Positions 19,085-30,174 of a DNA stretch of 50,029 bases are shown here, one piece after another. A model generated the notes under the pieces. That model made no database searches. It saw only the letters and a list, made by a program, of their open reading frames with translations, and was not told the origin of the DNA. Location: contig CBDUYN010000059.1 of NCBI GenBank assembly GCA_965371445.1, positions 1-50,029 on the forward strand, written 5' to 3'. This stretch comes from DASWIG01 sp965371445 (GTDB taxonomy: Bacteria > Acidobacteriota > Thermoanaerobaculia > Multivoradales > J023). Numbering within the stretch: the first letter of the stretch is position 1; each line of letters begins with the position of its first letter. The translations under genes were made by a program, and so were the position numbers.

Positions 19085-20788
19085 ATGTGGACACGTACCC
19101 TCTCCGCGCCCGCCGTCGCCCTGACGCTCCTCGCCGGCTCCGCCCTCGGCCAGGAGGATCCTCCGGCGGGATCGTTCTTTGACGTCACCGACGTCGAGAT
19201 CGTCAACATCGACGTCTGGGTCACCGACAAGTCGGGCCGGAGCGTTACCGGCCTCGGCCGCGACGACTTCGTCGTCTTCCGCGACGGCGAGCCGGTCGAC
19301 GTCGCCAACTTCTACGCCGTCGAGAACGGCCGTCCGGGGGCCGGCGCCGTCGCGCCCCTTCCGGTCGAGGCGATCACCGGCGAAGACGAAGCCGCCGATC
19401 CTACTCGGCTCCCTGAAGAGCACCAGCTGTGGCTGATCCTCTACATCGACAACTACAACATCGATCCGATCGAACGGAATCGGATCTTTCCCTCCCTGCG
19501 CCAGTTCCTCGCCCAGACCCTCCACAAGGGCGACCAGGGCATGGTCGTGACCTACAACCGCTCTCTCGACGTGCACCAGCCGTTCACCGGCGACGTCCAC
19601 CTGCTGATGGACTCCCTGGAGGAGCTCAAGGACGACTTCGGCTTTGCCGTGACCCGCAAGCGCCGGCAGGTCTCGACCCTGGAGTTGATCGACAAGGCTA
19701 ACAGCGCCAGCCAGGCGCTGGGTCACGCACGCCAGTACGCCGAAGAGCAGATGAACGGTGTCCAGCACACCACCGGTGCTCTCGAGCGGCTGATCGAGAC
19801 GCTGGGCGGCCTGCCCGGCCGCAAGGCGCTGGTCCACGTGTCGAGCGGTATACCGATGGCCGCCGGCGAGGAGATGTTCTACGCCGTGGCCGAGAAGTTC
19901 GGGATGTCGGAGGCGTACGGCGAGATTCCGCGGCACGACACCACGCGCAGCTTCGAGAAGATCAACCGATACGCCAACGCCCATCGCGTGGTCTTCTACA
20001 CCGTGGACGCCGGCGGCCAGCGGGGCATGGAGTTCGGCAACGCGGAGTACGCCGGCTTCGTCGATCCGCGCCTGCGCTCGACGCTCGACTCGGTGGTGCC
20101 GGAGAACCTCCAGGCACCGCTGCGCTTCATGGCGCTCGAAACCGGGGGCCGGGCGATCGTCAACCAGAACGAGATCCTTCCGGCGCTCACCAAGGTGTCC
20201 CAGGACTTCCGTACGTTCTATTCGCTCGGCATCGCCTCGGCCGGTGACACCGGGGGCCGGTATCACGAGATCAAGGTGAAGTTGCGCGAGAAGCGCAAGG
20301 GTGTTGCGCTACGTCATCGGGCCGGCTATCGCAGCAAGACGCTCGAGACCCGGGTCCGCGAGGGCCTCCTCTCGGCGCTCCTCTACTCCCATGACAGCAA
20401 TCCGCTCCACCTCGAAGTGAGCTGGGGCCGCCCCGAGCCCTACGGCAAGGACGGCAACTACTTGCTGGCGATCCAGCTCCACATCCCGATGGCGGGCGTG
20501 GTGCTCCTGCCGACGGAGACCGGGCGGCACGAGACGCGTCTTCAGCTCTACGTCGCAGCGGTGGGCGAGGCCGGGGAGAGGTCCGAGATCGACACCGCCC
20601 CGCTCGGCCTCCGGCTCGCCGACGAGCACGTCGAAGCGGCCAGGAGAGAGTCGCTCGTCCACACCCACAAGCTGCTGCTGAGCCCGGGGCGCAAGAGAGT
20701 CGGCGTGGCGGTCCTCGATGTTTTCGGACGCGAATCGTCGGTGGTGACCCGATCCATCCAGGTCGGTCCGGGCTCCGGCGAAGGCTAG
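19085..20788 (+). CDS. Secreted VWFA-domain protein, Acidobacteria-type
   Basis: Exported protein of 567 residues with signal peptide MWTRTLSAPAVALTLLAGSA-LGQ. The opening segment, VEIVNIDVWVTDKSGRSVTG, then LGRDDFVVFRDGEPVDVANF, is the hallmark of the VWFA-related acidobacterial family. A von Willebrand A-like domain follows (about residues 115-400), with LILYIDNYNIDP and HVSSGIPMAAGE. The C-terminal region is beta-rich. ATG 19085 is chosen because it gives a clean signal peptide; ATGs at 19073 and 19076 would add a few residues. Its substrate or partner is unknown. The gene ends at a large palindromic element. Confidence 0.85.
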   Translation: MWTRTLSAPAVALTLLAGSALGQEDPPAGSFFDVTDVEIVNIDVWVTDKSGRSVTGLGRDDFVVFRDGEPVDVANFYAVENGRPGAGAVAPLPVEAITGEDEAADPTRLPEEHQLWLILYIDNYNIDPIERNRIFPSLRQFLAQTLHKGDQGMVVTYNRSLDVHQPFTGDVHLLMDSLEELKDDFGFAVTRKRRQVSTLELIDKANSASQALGHARQYAEEQMNGVQHTTGALERLIETLGGLPGRKALVHVSSGIPMAAGEEMFYAVAEKFGMSEAYGEIPRHDTTRSFEKINRYANAHRVVFYTVDAGGQRGMEFGNAEYAGFVDPRLRSTLDSVVPENLQAPLRFMALETGGRAIVNQNEILPALTKVSQDFRTFYSLGIASAGDTGGRYHEIKVKLREKRKGVALRHRAGYRSKTLETRVREGLLSALLYSHDSNPLHLEVSWGRPEPYGKDGNYLLAIQLHIPMAGVVLLPTETGRHETRLQLYVAAVGEAGERSEIDTAPLGLRLADEHVEAARRESLVHTHKLLLSPGRKRVGVAVLDVFGRESSVVTRSIQVGPGSGEG

Positions 20789-20980
20789 CAGCCTGTAGGG
20801 CATAGATCCAGCAGGCTGCGCCTGCTGGGGAAATCCCCCCTACCCCCCTTTCCTAAAGGGGGGTTCAGAGAAGAATCCGGAGTCTTGTCCCCCTTTAGGA
20901 AAGGGGGTTAGGGGGATTTCCCCGGCGGACTTCGTCCGCCGGGACAGCGGTCGAGGCTATGCCCTACAGGCTCCTAGCAG
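20785..20980. repeat. Nested palindromic intergenic element (REP/MITE-like, likely bidirectional terminator)
   Basis: About 195 bases between two convergent genes are almost wholly symmetric. The outer arms GCCTGTAGGGCATAG (20791-20805) and CTATGCCCTACAGGC (20957-20971) are perfect complements. Inside them are a 9-bp hairpin (CCAGCAGGC/GCCTGCTGG, 20808-20828) and, at the other side, a 10-bp hairpin (CCCGGCGGAC/GTCCGCCGGG, about 20921-20943). Between them lies an inverted pair built on GGGGAAATCCCCCCTA and TAGGGGGATTTCCCC with CCTTTCCTAAAGGGGG. It may end both flanking transcripts and looks like a dispersed repeat. Confidence 0.85.
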
Positions 20981-20986
20981 CCGCTC

Positions 20987-22267
20987 CTACTCGATGTAGG
21001 CCAGCATCTCCTTCGCGGTGGCCGCTTCGGGGTCCTCGGGCGCCAGGTCGATGAACTTCTGGAGCGCCGCCTTGGCCTCGGGGTTCTCGCCGCTCGACAG
21101 GTGGTTGAGGCCGATGAAGTAGTAGGCCTTGGCCAGGCCGGGGTCGATGCTCAAAGCCAGGTGAGAGAGGGCGAGGGCCTTTTCGCCCTGGCCGGCGTTC
21201 CACGCCCGGGCCGCCTGTTCGACGAGCTTCGATCCGCCGAACTCGGGATCGACGGCGGCGAGCCGCGGCGCGATCTCGGTGAGCTGCTCGGTCCGGCCCA
21301 AAGCGTCGTAGGCGTCGTAGAGGACCCTCAGGGTGCGGAGGTCCTCGGAGCCCAGGGCGAGGGCCTTTTCGGCCGCCGCGGCCGAGGCCTCGTACTTGCC
21401 CTTGGCCAGTTGCAGGGTGGCGACGGCGTGATGGGCGTCGATGAGCGACGGATCGAGCTCGGCGGCCTCCTGGAACTTGGCGAGCGCCGTCGCCTTGTCG
21501 CCGGCCTGGAAGGCCTCGCCTCCTTCGTTGTAGAGGCGGCGGGCCGACGCCACGGCACCTTCGGCCTCCTGCAAGGCCACCGAGACCGCTTCGGCTTCCT
21601 GGTTCTTGCCCAGGGCCCGGAGCGCCCGGTGCTTCACCCGCAACGCCTCGGTGCGGCTCACGGCCAACTCGAGCGCGCGGTCCGCGGCACGGGCGGCAGC
21701 CGCGTACTCTCCCTGGTCGAGGAGGATCTGGGAGAGGGCGACCTGCGCCGGGCCGAGATCCGGGTTGGCGGCCAGGGCTTCTTCGTAGCGGGAACGGGCG
21801 GTTCCCAGATCCCCCTCGCGCTGCGCCGTGAGCCCGGCGTTGAAGGCTTCGACGGCGACGTTGGTCGACCCGGTCACCACCGACCCCAGGTCGCCATGGC
21901 TCTCCACCACCCGGGTGTTCGCTTCCTCCATCACGAAGTGCTCGTTCATCTGCCGGGTCGCCGAGGGCGAGAGCGGCATCTTGATGCTCACGTAGCCCGG
22001 CTTCTCGAGCAGGAGGTCGAATTGGTATTGGAGGTGGGTCGTCTGGAAGAGTAGCTTGAACCGACCCCTCTTGTCGGTCGTCAGGACCTTGCGGAACGAG
22101 CTCAGCTCCTCGGAGGTCGCCGTGATTTGCACGCCGGCGACGGGATTCTGCTGAGAGTCGACGACGGTGCCACGGAAGAGACCCGTCTGAGCCCAGCTCG
22201 GGATCGCGAGAAGGGCCAGAAGGGCGAAGAGCGTGCCAGCAGTCAGGATACGGTTGGGTCGGGACAT
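20987..22267 (-). CDS. Secreted carboxypeptidase-regulatory-like/TPR protein
   Basis: Protein of 426 residues. A signal peptide (residues 1-26, ending IPSWA) is followed by a carboxypeptidase-regulatory-like beta domain (GTVVDSQQNPVAGVQITATS, residues about 33-110). The remainder is TPR-like helices, for example RYEEALAANPDLGPAQVALS, AKFQEAAELDPSLIDAHHAV and SLAKAYYF-like GLAKAYYFIGLNHL. The start has AGGAG about ten bases upstream. It lies 51 bases after the SGNH hydrolase and is likely the third gene of a - strand operon. It probably acts as a periplasmic scaffold; the partner is unknown. Confidence 0.8.
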   Translation of the reverse strand: MSRPNRILTAGTLFALLALLAIPSWAQTGLFRGTVVDSQQNPVAGVQITATSEELSSFRKVLTTDKRGRFKLLFQTTHLQYQFDLLLEKPGYVSIKMPLSPSATRQMNEHFVMEEANTRVVESHGDLGSVVTGSTNVAVEAFNAGLTAQREGDLGTARSRYEEALAANPDLGPAQVALSQILLDQGEYAAAARAADRALELAVSRTEALRVKHRALRALGKNQEAEAVSVALQEAEGAVASARRLYNEGGEAFQAGDKATALAKFQEAAELDPSLIDAHHAVATLQLAKGKYEASAAAAEKALALGSEDLRTLRVLYDAYDALGRTEQLTEIAPRLAAVDPEFGGSKLVEQAARAWNAGQGEKALALSHLALSIDPGLAKAYYFIGLNHLSSGENPEAKAALQKFIDLAPEDPEAATAKEMLAYIE

Positions 22268-22318
22268 GGCTGTCGATCTCCTGGGTCGGTGAAAACTTTG
22301 AGCCTTTCGTTGACGTTA

Positions 22319-23377
22319 CTATAACTTCACGAGGTCGAGCATGCGGGCGTAGAGCATCGCCGCGACGAGCGTACGCCCGGCGTCGGAGAGGTGGATGTGG
22401 TCGGGCTCGAAGAGCTTCTCCTTCTCGCCGGCCATGGCGTCGATCTCGCGCTCCAGATCGACGACGAGCACCCCCAGCTCGCTCCCCACCCGTCGGACGA
22501 CCTCGTTGTAGCTGCGGTGCAGCTCGAGCACCCCCTGGGGATCGCCGACCTCGCCCGACTCCAGGAGGAAGCGCGGGACGCCCCGGTCAAAAGCGTGCGG
22601 CGCCGTCAGGAACCAGATCTCGGCTCCCAGCCGGTCGGCCTGACGCTTCATGGCCCGGAGGTTGGCGCCGTACTCGTCAAGGGTAACCCGGGGCTGAGAG
22701 CGTTCTCCGTCCGGACCGTAGAACGACACGAGCGCCTGAACGGTCCGGAGGTGTCCCGCGAGACGCGCCAGGGCCTCTTGCCAGGGCTTCGGCACCGGCT
22801 GCTCGGAGTCGCGCAGGCCGTGGCCGAGCCAGTGGTCGTTCCACCCGAAGTAGACGGTGACGAGGTCCGGCTGCCACTCCGGCACCTCGGTCTCGAGGCG
22901 CTTCAGGCCCTGGTGTGACGTCCAGCCGAGGACGCCCGCGTTGACCACTTCGAAGCGTCCCGGACGGTAGTGCTTGAGAATCTCCCCGAAGCGCTCGGGG
23001 TAGGGCCGCGGGCCGAGGTGGGTGCATGAGTCGCCGAGGCAGACGATGCGGTAGAGCCCCTCCGGCTTGGGAACCGCGAGCTCCGGTCCGAAAAGCCCCC
23101 GGGAGTTGTGGCCCAGCACGTTGGGCTTCGGCCGCCAGAAGAGGACGGGGTGGCGTTCGAGGAAGGCGACTCCGTCCTCGGAGCGCCATTCGTCGAGGGG
23201 GAAGGTGAACTCCATGGTCTCGACGCTTGCCGCCTCATGGCCCAGAAGCTCACCGTCCAGGAGGCGCAGGCCGCCCTCGAGCACCAGGAGGAGGGTGCAG
23301 GCGGGGATCAGGCTGAAGAGGATCTTGCGCCGGAGCGGCAGATCGGTTGGGTCGGCGGCGGTCTTACCTTCGTTCAT
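22319..23377 (-). CDS. Membrane-anchored SGNH/GDSL hydrolase
   Basis: Esterase/acyltransferase-type hydrolase of 352 residues with one N-terminal membrane helix (KILFSLIPACTLLLVLEGGL). The catalytic blocks are visible: block I GDSCTHLG with Ser117, block III FGWND with Asn180, and block V PDHIHLSDAG with Asp326 and His329. The soluble domain should face the periplasm. The start overlaps the stop of the GT39-TPR gene (ATGA), so the two are translationally coupled. Together they suggest synthesis or modification (for example O-acetyl removal or addition) of a cell-surface glycan; the substrate is inferred only from context. Confidence 0.87.
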   Translation of the reverse strand: MNEGKTAADPTDLPLRRKILFSLIPACTLLLVLEGGLRLLDGELLGHEAASVETMEFTFPLDEWRSEDGVAFLERHPVLFWRPKPNVLGHNSRGLFGPELAVPKPEGLYRIVCLGDSCTHLGPRPYPERFGEILKHYRPGRFEVVNAGVLGWTSHQGLKRLETEVPEWQPDLVTVYFGWNDHWLGHGLRDSEQPVPKPWQEALARLAGHLRTVQALVSFYGPDGERSQPRVTLDEYGANLRAMKRQADRLGAEIWFLTAPHAFDRGVPRFLLESGEVGDPQGVLELHRSYNEVVRRVGSELGVLVVDLEREIDAMAGEKEKLFEPDHIHLSDAGRTLVAAMLYARMLDLVKL

Positions 23378-25287
23378 GGCTCTTCTTTCCCCAGGGTCTC
23401 GTCAATCGCCGCCAGCCGCCGCTCGGCCTCGGCGAACCCCGGCGCGAGGCGCAGGGTTGCCGCGAGATGGCGGCGCGCCTCCTGGTAGCGTCCCGCGTCG
23501 GAGAGGATCAGGCCGAGCTTGAAGTGGGCGTCGGCCAGGCCGCTGTCGATGCGAAGCGCCGCCTCGTAGGTCGAAACGGCCTCGTCGAGGCGGCCCTGGG
23601 AAGCGAGGACGTTGCCGAGGAGGTTGTGGGCCATGGCCCGCCGCGGCTCTTGGGCCAGGACCTCACGCAAGAGGCGGGCCGCCTCGTCGAGACGGCCCGC
23701 CTGCATGCAAAGGAAACCGAGTCTGTAACGCGCTTCAACATGCGTCGAGTCGAGCGTCGTCGCCTGTTGATACGATCGCGCCGCCGCTTCGGACTGCCCC
23801 TCGGCCTCCAGGAGGCGTCCGAGCTCGAAATGACCGGCGGCCAGGTCGGGCACGGCCGCGACCGTCTTCTCGAGGTATTGCCGGGCCTCCTCCCGCCGTC
23901 CCGCCTCGAAGAGGTTGACCCCGAGGTTGTACCAGGTGGTGGCGCGCGGGATCACCTCCTCGGGGACGGGCCAGTTCTGGATGACGGCGGCCCCGGCCAG
24001 GATCGCGAGGCCCGGGACCAGGGCTTTACGCGCCGGCCACGCCCGCGCGAGCTCGACGAGCCCGGCGCCGGCGAAGAGAACGGCGACCGGCACCAGCTGG
24101 AAGCGGTACCGCGCCACGACGTAGAAGGCGACCAGGCTCGCGGCCACCGCCGCCGCCACGGCGTAGAGCACCCACAACCGCCGCGCCTCCCCGCGGCTCG
24201 CCCAGACGCCGAAAAGCGCCAGCGGCCCGAGGACGCCGAAGTGCAAGAGAGCACTGAGGACGTCGAGCAGCCGAGACTCCTCGCGGTAGACCTCGATCGC
24301 CTCCGTGTCCACCACCTCACGCTTGTGGACGACGAGGAACGCTTTTTTCAGCAGAAGGGCCGTCCAGCCCCCGGGGTCCGACGCGACGTAGCTCAGGGCC
24401 TCACGCAGCCAGTAGCGGGACACCTCGCCGGGATCGAGCGCTAGCCCCAGGTTGGCTTCGGCGAGCTCGGTGGCGTCGCGGCGCTCGACCCGCGCGTCCT
24501 GACGGCCCAGGACGAGCGGCCGGTAGCGTCCGTTGGCGGCGGGGTTGTTGCCGATGTAGAAGTTCGGTCCGAGCTGCGCCGTGGTGACGAGGAAGCGTCC
24601 GCCGACGGCGAGGTTGCGCAGCCCCACGGGGACGAGGAGGAGAGCGAGCCCGGCGACGAAGAGCGCCGCCCGGAGGCCGCGCTCCCGCCGCGTCCGCTGC
24701 CGCGGCTCGAGCGAGAGCCAGGCGACGAGGACGGGAACGAGGATCAGGGCGTTCTCGCGGGTCAGGGCGAGCAGGCCCAGGACTGCCCCTGCGGCCACCG
24801 GCCACAGCCGTCCGGAGCGCCGCGGGAGCTCGCCCAGGAGGGCGAGGAGCGAGGAGAGCAGGAAGAGGCCCAACGAGGCTTTTTGGACCAGGCCGTCGAA
24901 GAAGAGCGCCGGCGGGTAGAGCGCCAGGAGCACCCCGGCGGCGAGACCGGCGCGATCCGAGAAGAAGCGCCGTCCGGCGTGGGCGACGAGGACGCAGGAG
25001 GCCGCTCCCAGGACCGCTTGGACGATGCGCAGCGCCTCCGCTCCCGAGCCGAAGACGGTGGAGACGGCGGCGAGGAAGTAGGGGTAGAGCGGCGCTTGGT
25101 AGAAGACCTCGCGTCCGATCCAGTCGCCGCCGGCGATCTCGACGGCCCAGGCGTGGTACTGGCGTCCGTCGCCTAGTAGGACGGCGAAGAGCGGCGTGTC
25201 CCAGAGCTCCCACAGGTAGAGCGCCCGCGCCAGGAGGGCGAGGAGGAAAACGGCGGCGTACGCGGCGAGTTGCCTGGGACGGGGCAT
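23374..25287 (-). CDS. GT39-like membrane glycosyltransferase fused to TPR domain
   Basis: Protein of 637 residues. The N-terminal two-thirds is a polytopic membrane region resembling family-39/PMT-type glycosyltransferases; the first extracytoplasmic loop has the acidic GDGRQYHAWA segment and a later QAPLYPYFLA motif. The last 210 residues or so are TPR repeats (for example GHFELGRLLEAEGQSEAAAR, ARYRLGFLCMQAGRLDEAAR, AHFKLGLILSDAGRYQEARR). It would transfer sugars from a lipid carrier to protein or lipid outside the membrane, with the TPR part recruiting substrate. ATG 25287 is preferred to GTG 25296. It is the first gene of a - strand operon with the SGNH hydrolase. Confidence 0.85.
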   Translation of the reverse strand: MPRPRQLAAYAAVFLLALLARALYLWELWDTPLFAVLLGDGRQYHAWAVEIAGGDWIGREVFYQAPLYPYFLAAVSTVFGSGAEALRIVQAVLGAASCVLVAHAGRRFFSDRAGLAAGVLLALYPPALFFDGLVQKASLGLFLLSSLLALLGELPRRSGRLWPVAAGAVLGLLALTRENALILVPVLVAWLSLEPRQRTRRERGLRAALFVAGLALLLVPVGLRNLAVGGRFLVTTAQLGPNFYIGNNPAANGRYRPLVLGRQDARVERRDATELAEANLGLALDPGEVSRYWLREALSYVASDPGGWTALLLKKAFLVVHKREVVDTEAIEVYREESRLLDVLSALLHFGVLGPLALFGVWASRGEARRLWVLYAVAAAVAASLVAFYVVARYRFQLVPVAVLFAGAGLVELARAWPARKALVPGLAILAGAAVIQNWPVPEEVIPRATTWYNLGVNLFEAGRREEARQYLEKTVAAVPDLAAGHFELGRLLEAEGQSEAAARSYQQATTLDSTHVEARYRLGFLCMQAGRLDEAARLLREVLAQEPRRAMAHNLLGNVLASQGRLDEAVSTYEAALRIDSGLADAHFKLGLILSDAGRYQEARRHLAATLRLAPGFAEAERRLAAIDETLGKEEP

Positions 25288-25511
25288 GACGTTCACTTCG
25301 ACCTCGGGGGCTCCCGGCGGAAGATACCGCAGACGGACGAGGTGGGGAAGCGAGCTTGCGCTTGCGCCGCTTCAGCCGCAGCAGCTTCCTCAACGACGGA
25401 GGAAGGAAACGCTTCGCCGCGTCGACGTCCTTGGCGAGGACGACCGCCAGGCCGGCGAACGCCTCGCCGCGTCGACCAGCGCCGGCTTGGGTTGTGGATC
25501 CCGAAGCCTGG

Positions 25512-25517
25512 TATGAT
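25512..25517 (+). promoter_or_regulatory. -10-like box TATGAT placed for leaderless transcription
   Basis: TATGAT lies 7 bases before ATG 25525, the same spacing as before the VWFA gene at 19085. No convincing ribosome-binding site lies between. The -35 side is weak (TTGGGT, 19 bases upstream). Confidence 0.45.
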
Positions 25518-25524
25518 GACCACG

Positions 25525-26112
25525 ATGAAGCGAGATTCTGTGCCGGCGAAGGACAACAAGGGTGAGGTGACGAGCCTGCTGCAAGCGTGGAGTCGTGGAG
25601 ACGAGACCGCTCTGGAGCGCCTGACGCCGTTGGTGATGGAGGAACTACGACGTATCGCTGGCCGACATATGAAGAAGGAGTGCCCCGACCACACGTTGCA
25701 ACCGACAGCCTTGGTCAACGAGCTCTATCTCAAGCTGGTAGGCTGCAAAAGCGTGAACTGGAAGGGTCGCGCCCACTTCTTCGGCTCGGCTGCCAAGACA
25801 ATGCGTCGGGTTCTGGTCGATCACGCGCGGGCTCGCCAGGCCGCGAAGCGACACTACGGGGAGAAGCCCATGCCGCTCGACGAGGCGCGTGACGAGATCG
25901 AGGAAGTCGACCGCGAGCTGCTTGCCCTCGACGAGGGTCTCAAGAACCTGGCCAAGCTCCACGAGCGGCAGAGCCAGGTTGTCGAGATGCATCATTTTGC
26001 CGGGCTCAGCTTCAAGGAAATCAGCGAGGTGCTCGAGGTCTCTCCGAAGACCGTACAGCGCGATTGGAACGCCGCCCGGGCCTGGCTTTTCGACCAGATC
26101 CGTCCGGCGTGA
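25525..26112 (+). CDS. ECF-type RNA polymerase sigma factor
   Basis: Sigma factor of 195 residues of the ECF type common in Acidobacteria and Planctomycetes (sigma70-ECF, TIGR02999-like). Region 2 is recognisable in LQPTALVNELYLKLVG and AKTMRRVLVDHARARQAAKR. Region 4 is the helix-turn-helix QVVEMHHFAGLSFKEISEVL followed by EVSPKTVQRDWNAARAWL. ATGs at 25513 and 25516 are possible starts, but 25525 fits a leaderless start. The downstream Ser/Thr kinase begins 34 bases later, a known pairing in these phyla, and may set the activity of this sigma. Confidence 0.9.
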   Translation: MKRDSVPAKDNKGEVTSLLQAWSRGDETALERLTPLVMEELRRIAGRHMKKECPDHTLQPTALVNELYLKLVGCKSVNWKGRAHFFGSAAKTMRRVLVDHARARQAAKRHYGEKPMPLDEARDEIEEVDRELLALDEGLKNLAKLHERQSQVVEMHHFAGLSFKEISEVLEVSPKTVQRDWNAARAWLFDQIRPA

Positions 26113-26146
26113 CGCCGTTCGCTGCCAACGCATGGAGCCGACTCAT

Positions 26147-28729
<2,583 letters not shown>

Positions 28730-28736
28730 CCGAGGC

Positions 28737-28771
28737 AGCGGGCAGGACGGTGTGGGATCGCCCTGCCCGCT
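28737..28771. terminator. Hairpin terminator between convergent genes
   Basis: A perfect 10-bp inverted repeat, AGCGGGCAGG and CCTGCCCGCT, with a 15-base loop lies 8 bases after the kinase stop and 9 bases before the end of the opposite gene. It can serve both. Confidence 0.6.
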
Positions 28772-28779
28772 GGGCGACG

Positions 28780-29934
28780 TCAGCGGACGTCTGTCAAGGT
28801 CACGACGTAGCGCACCGGCTCGGCGTCCATACCCGCGAGGCGCAGGCCGTAGCGACCTTCCGGCAGAGTTGTGACCAGGCCGCAGCCGGTGTCGTGGCAG
28901 GCGATGCGAGCCGCGAGGCGCACGCCGTCGCTGTCGTAGAGCGCGCCGTCCACCAGCCCACCCTCGACGGTGACAACGACCGTGCTCAGCGTTTCGAGCA
29001 CAAAGGTGTAGGCGCGCTCGTGACCTGTCTCCAGCGTGCCGTCGAACGGGACGCCGGCGTCGAGTACCGCGCCACAGCGCAGAAGGCCGGAATGGCGACC
29101 CGCCGGGCAAAGCGGCAAGTGCTTGACCGCGAGCGAATAGGTGAGGGCCGGCACGTCAGGTGCGCCGAGGGCGATTCGGTGGCTGCCGGCAAAGATCGGC
29201 GCGACGAACGACTGACCGGCTTCGCCGAGCACGCCTTCGACGAGCGGCCTCGTGCAACCGCGTCCGGCGAAAAGCGCTGCGTCGACCGGTCCGCCCTCGG
29301 CCTCGACGATGACGACACCAGGTTCCGAGAAGGTGCTCTCGAGCACGTCGCAGTCCTCCGGTTCCACGTCTTTCGTGAAGTCAGGCTCTCGGGTGACCAG
29401 GACGTAGCGTTCGTCGCCAGGTCCGATCGAAGGAAGGTCGGAAGACGAACAAACAGCCGGTGGGTTGACGTCCAAGGTCAGCAGCGCGCCGGGACTCTCC
29501 GGCTCTGCCGCAAGGGCCACGTGCAGCGCTACGTGTCGGAGAGCCGCTGGCGGGTCCTCCGATGCCACCTTGAAGTACACCGCGCCGGGCTCGCGGAGTC
29601 CCAGCAGCAGACTCCGGGGCGTTTCGCGGATCACGTTCAGCTGTTGTGCGGCATCGGGACACCTCGCTTCGACCAGTTCGAGGCGGACGTTTTCCGGGTC
29701 CGCGATCGGTGTCACCACATCGAGGGCGACGCCGCCGCCCGCGGAAACCGGCAAGCGGTAGAGGGTAGAGGACCGGATCCTGCCGCCGTCGAGCGGTGTC
29801 ACTCCCACGTCGACGGTCGTGGCATGGAGGCAGGGATGGGCCGGGTACTGGGCCGACGCGTCATTGCCGCCCATGAGCTGGATGGCGAGATACGCGACGA
29901 AGGTCGTGTGCAGAACAGTTCTCCGAAGAGACAT
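28780..29934 (-). CDS. Secreted protein of unknown function
   Basis: Protein of 384 residues with a signal peptide (MSLRRTVLHTTFVAYLAIQL, ending DASAQYP). The mature part is beta-rich with Cys pairs and repeats a pattern seen in pre-peptidase C-terminal-like domains: a GDERYVLV or GHERAYTFVL strand, a VVVTVEGGLVDGALYDSDG-type turn and a PEGRYGLRLAG end. ATG 29934 is preferred because AAAGGA is upstream and the signal peptide is then terminal. It stands alone, convergent to the kinase and divergent from the sigma-like gene. Function not recognised. Confidence 0.7.
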   Translation of the reverse strand: MSLRRTVLHTTFVAYLAIQLMGGNDASAQYPAHPCLHATTVDVGVTPLDGGRIRSSTLYRLPVSAGGGVALDVVTPIADPENVRLELVEARCPDAAQQLNVIRETPRSLLLGLREPGAVYFKVASEDPPAALRHVALHVALAAEPESPGALLTLDVNPPAVCSSSDLPSIGPGDERYVLVTREPDFTKDVEPEDCDVLESTFSEPGVVIVEAEGGPVDAALFAGRGCTRPLVEGVLGEAGQSFVAPIFAGSHRIALGAPDVPALTYSLAVKHLPLCPAGRHSGLLRCGAVLDAGVPFDGTLETGHERAYTFVLETLSTVVVTVEGGLVDGALYDSDGVRLAARIACHDTGCGLVTTLPEGRYGLRLAGMDAEPVRYVVTLTDVR

Positions 29935-30174
29935 CGCAAGTCCTTTCTTCCGAGCATGGGGCTCGGGGTAGAGCGAGAAATGACTCGTCGGGGATCCCCG
30001 GCGCCCCTCTGGAAGACAACCTCCCGGTCGGGGCGCCATCGCTTGGCCAGCGTGAGCTCGGGCTCTCGGAACCCGGGCTCATCCCTACCTAAGTCGCTTG
30101 CCAGGCACGTGGCACCTTTTTCGCCAATGACCTCGGTGGCGCGGCGTTCGCGCGTTTCCTATTGGAGGGCCCTC

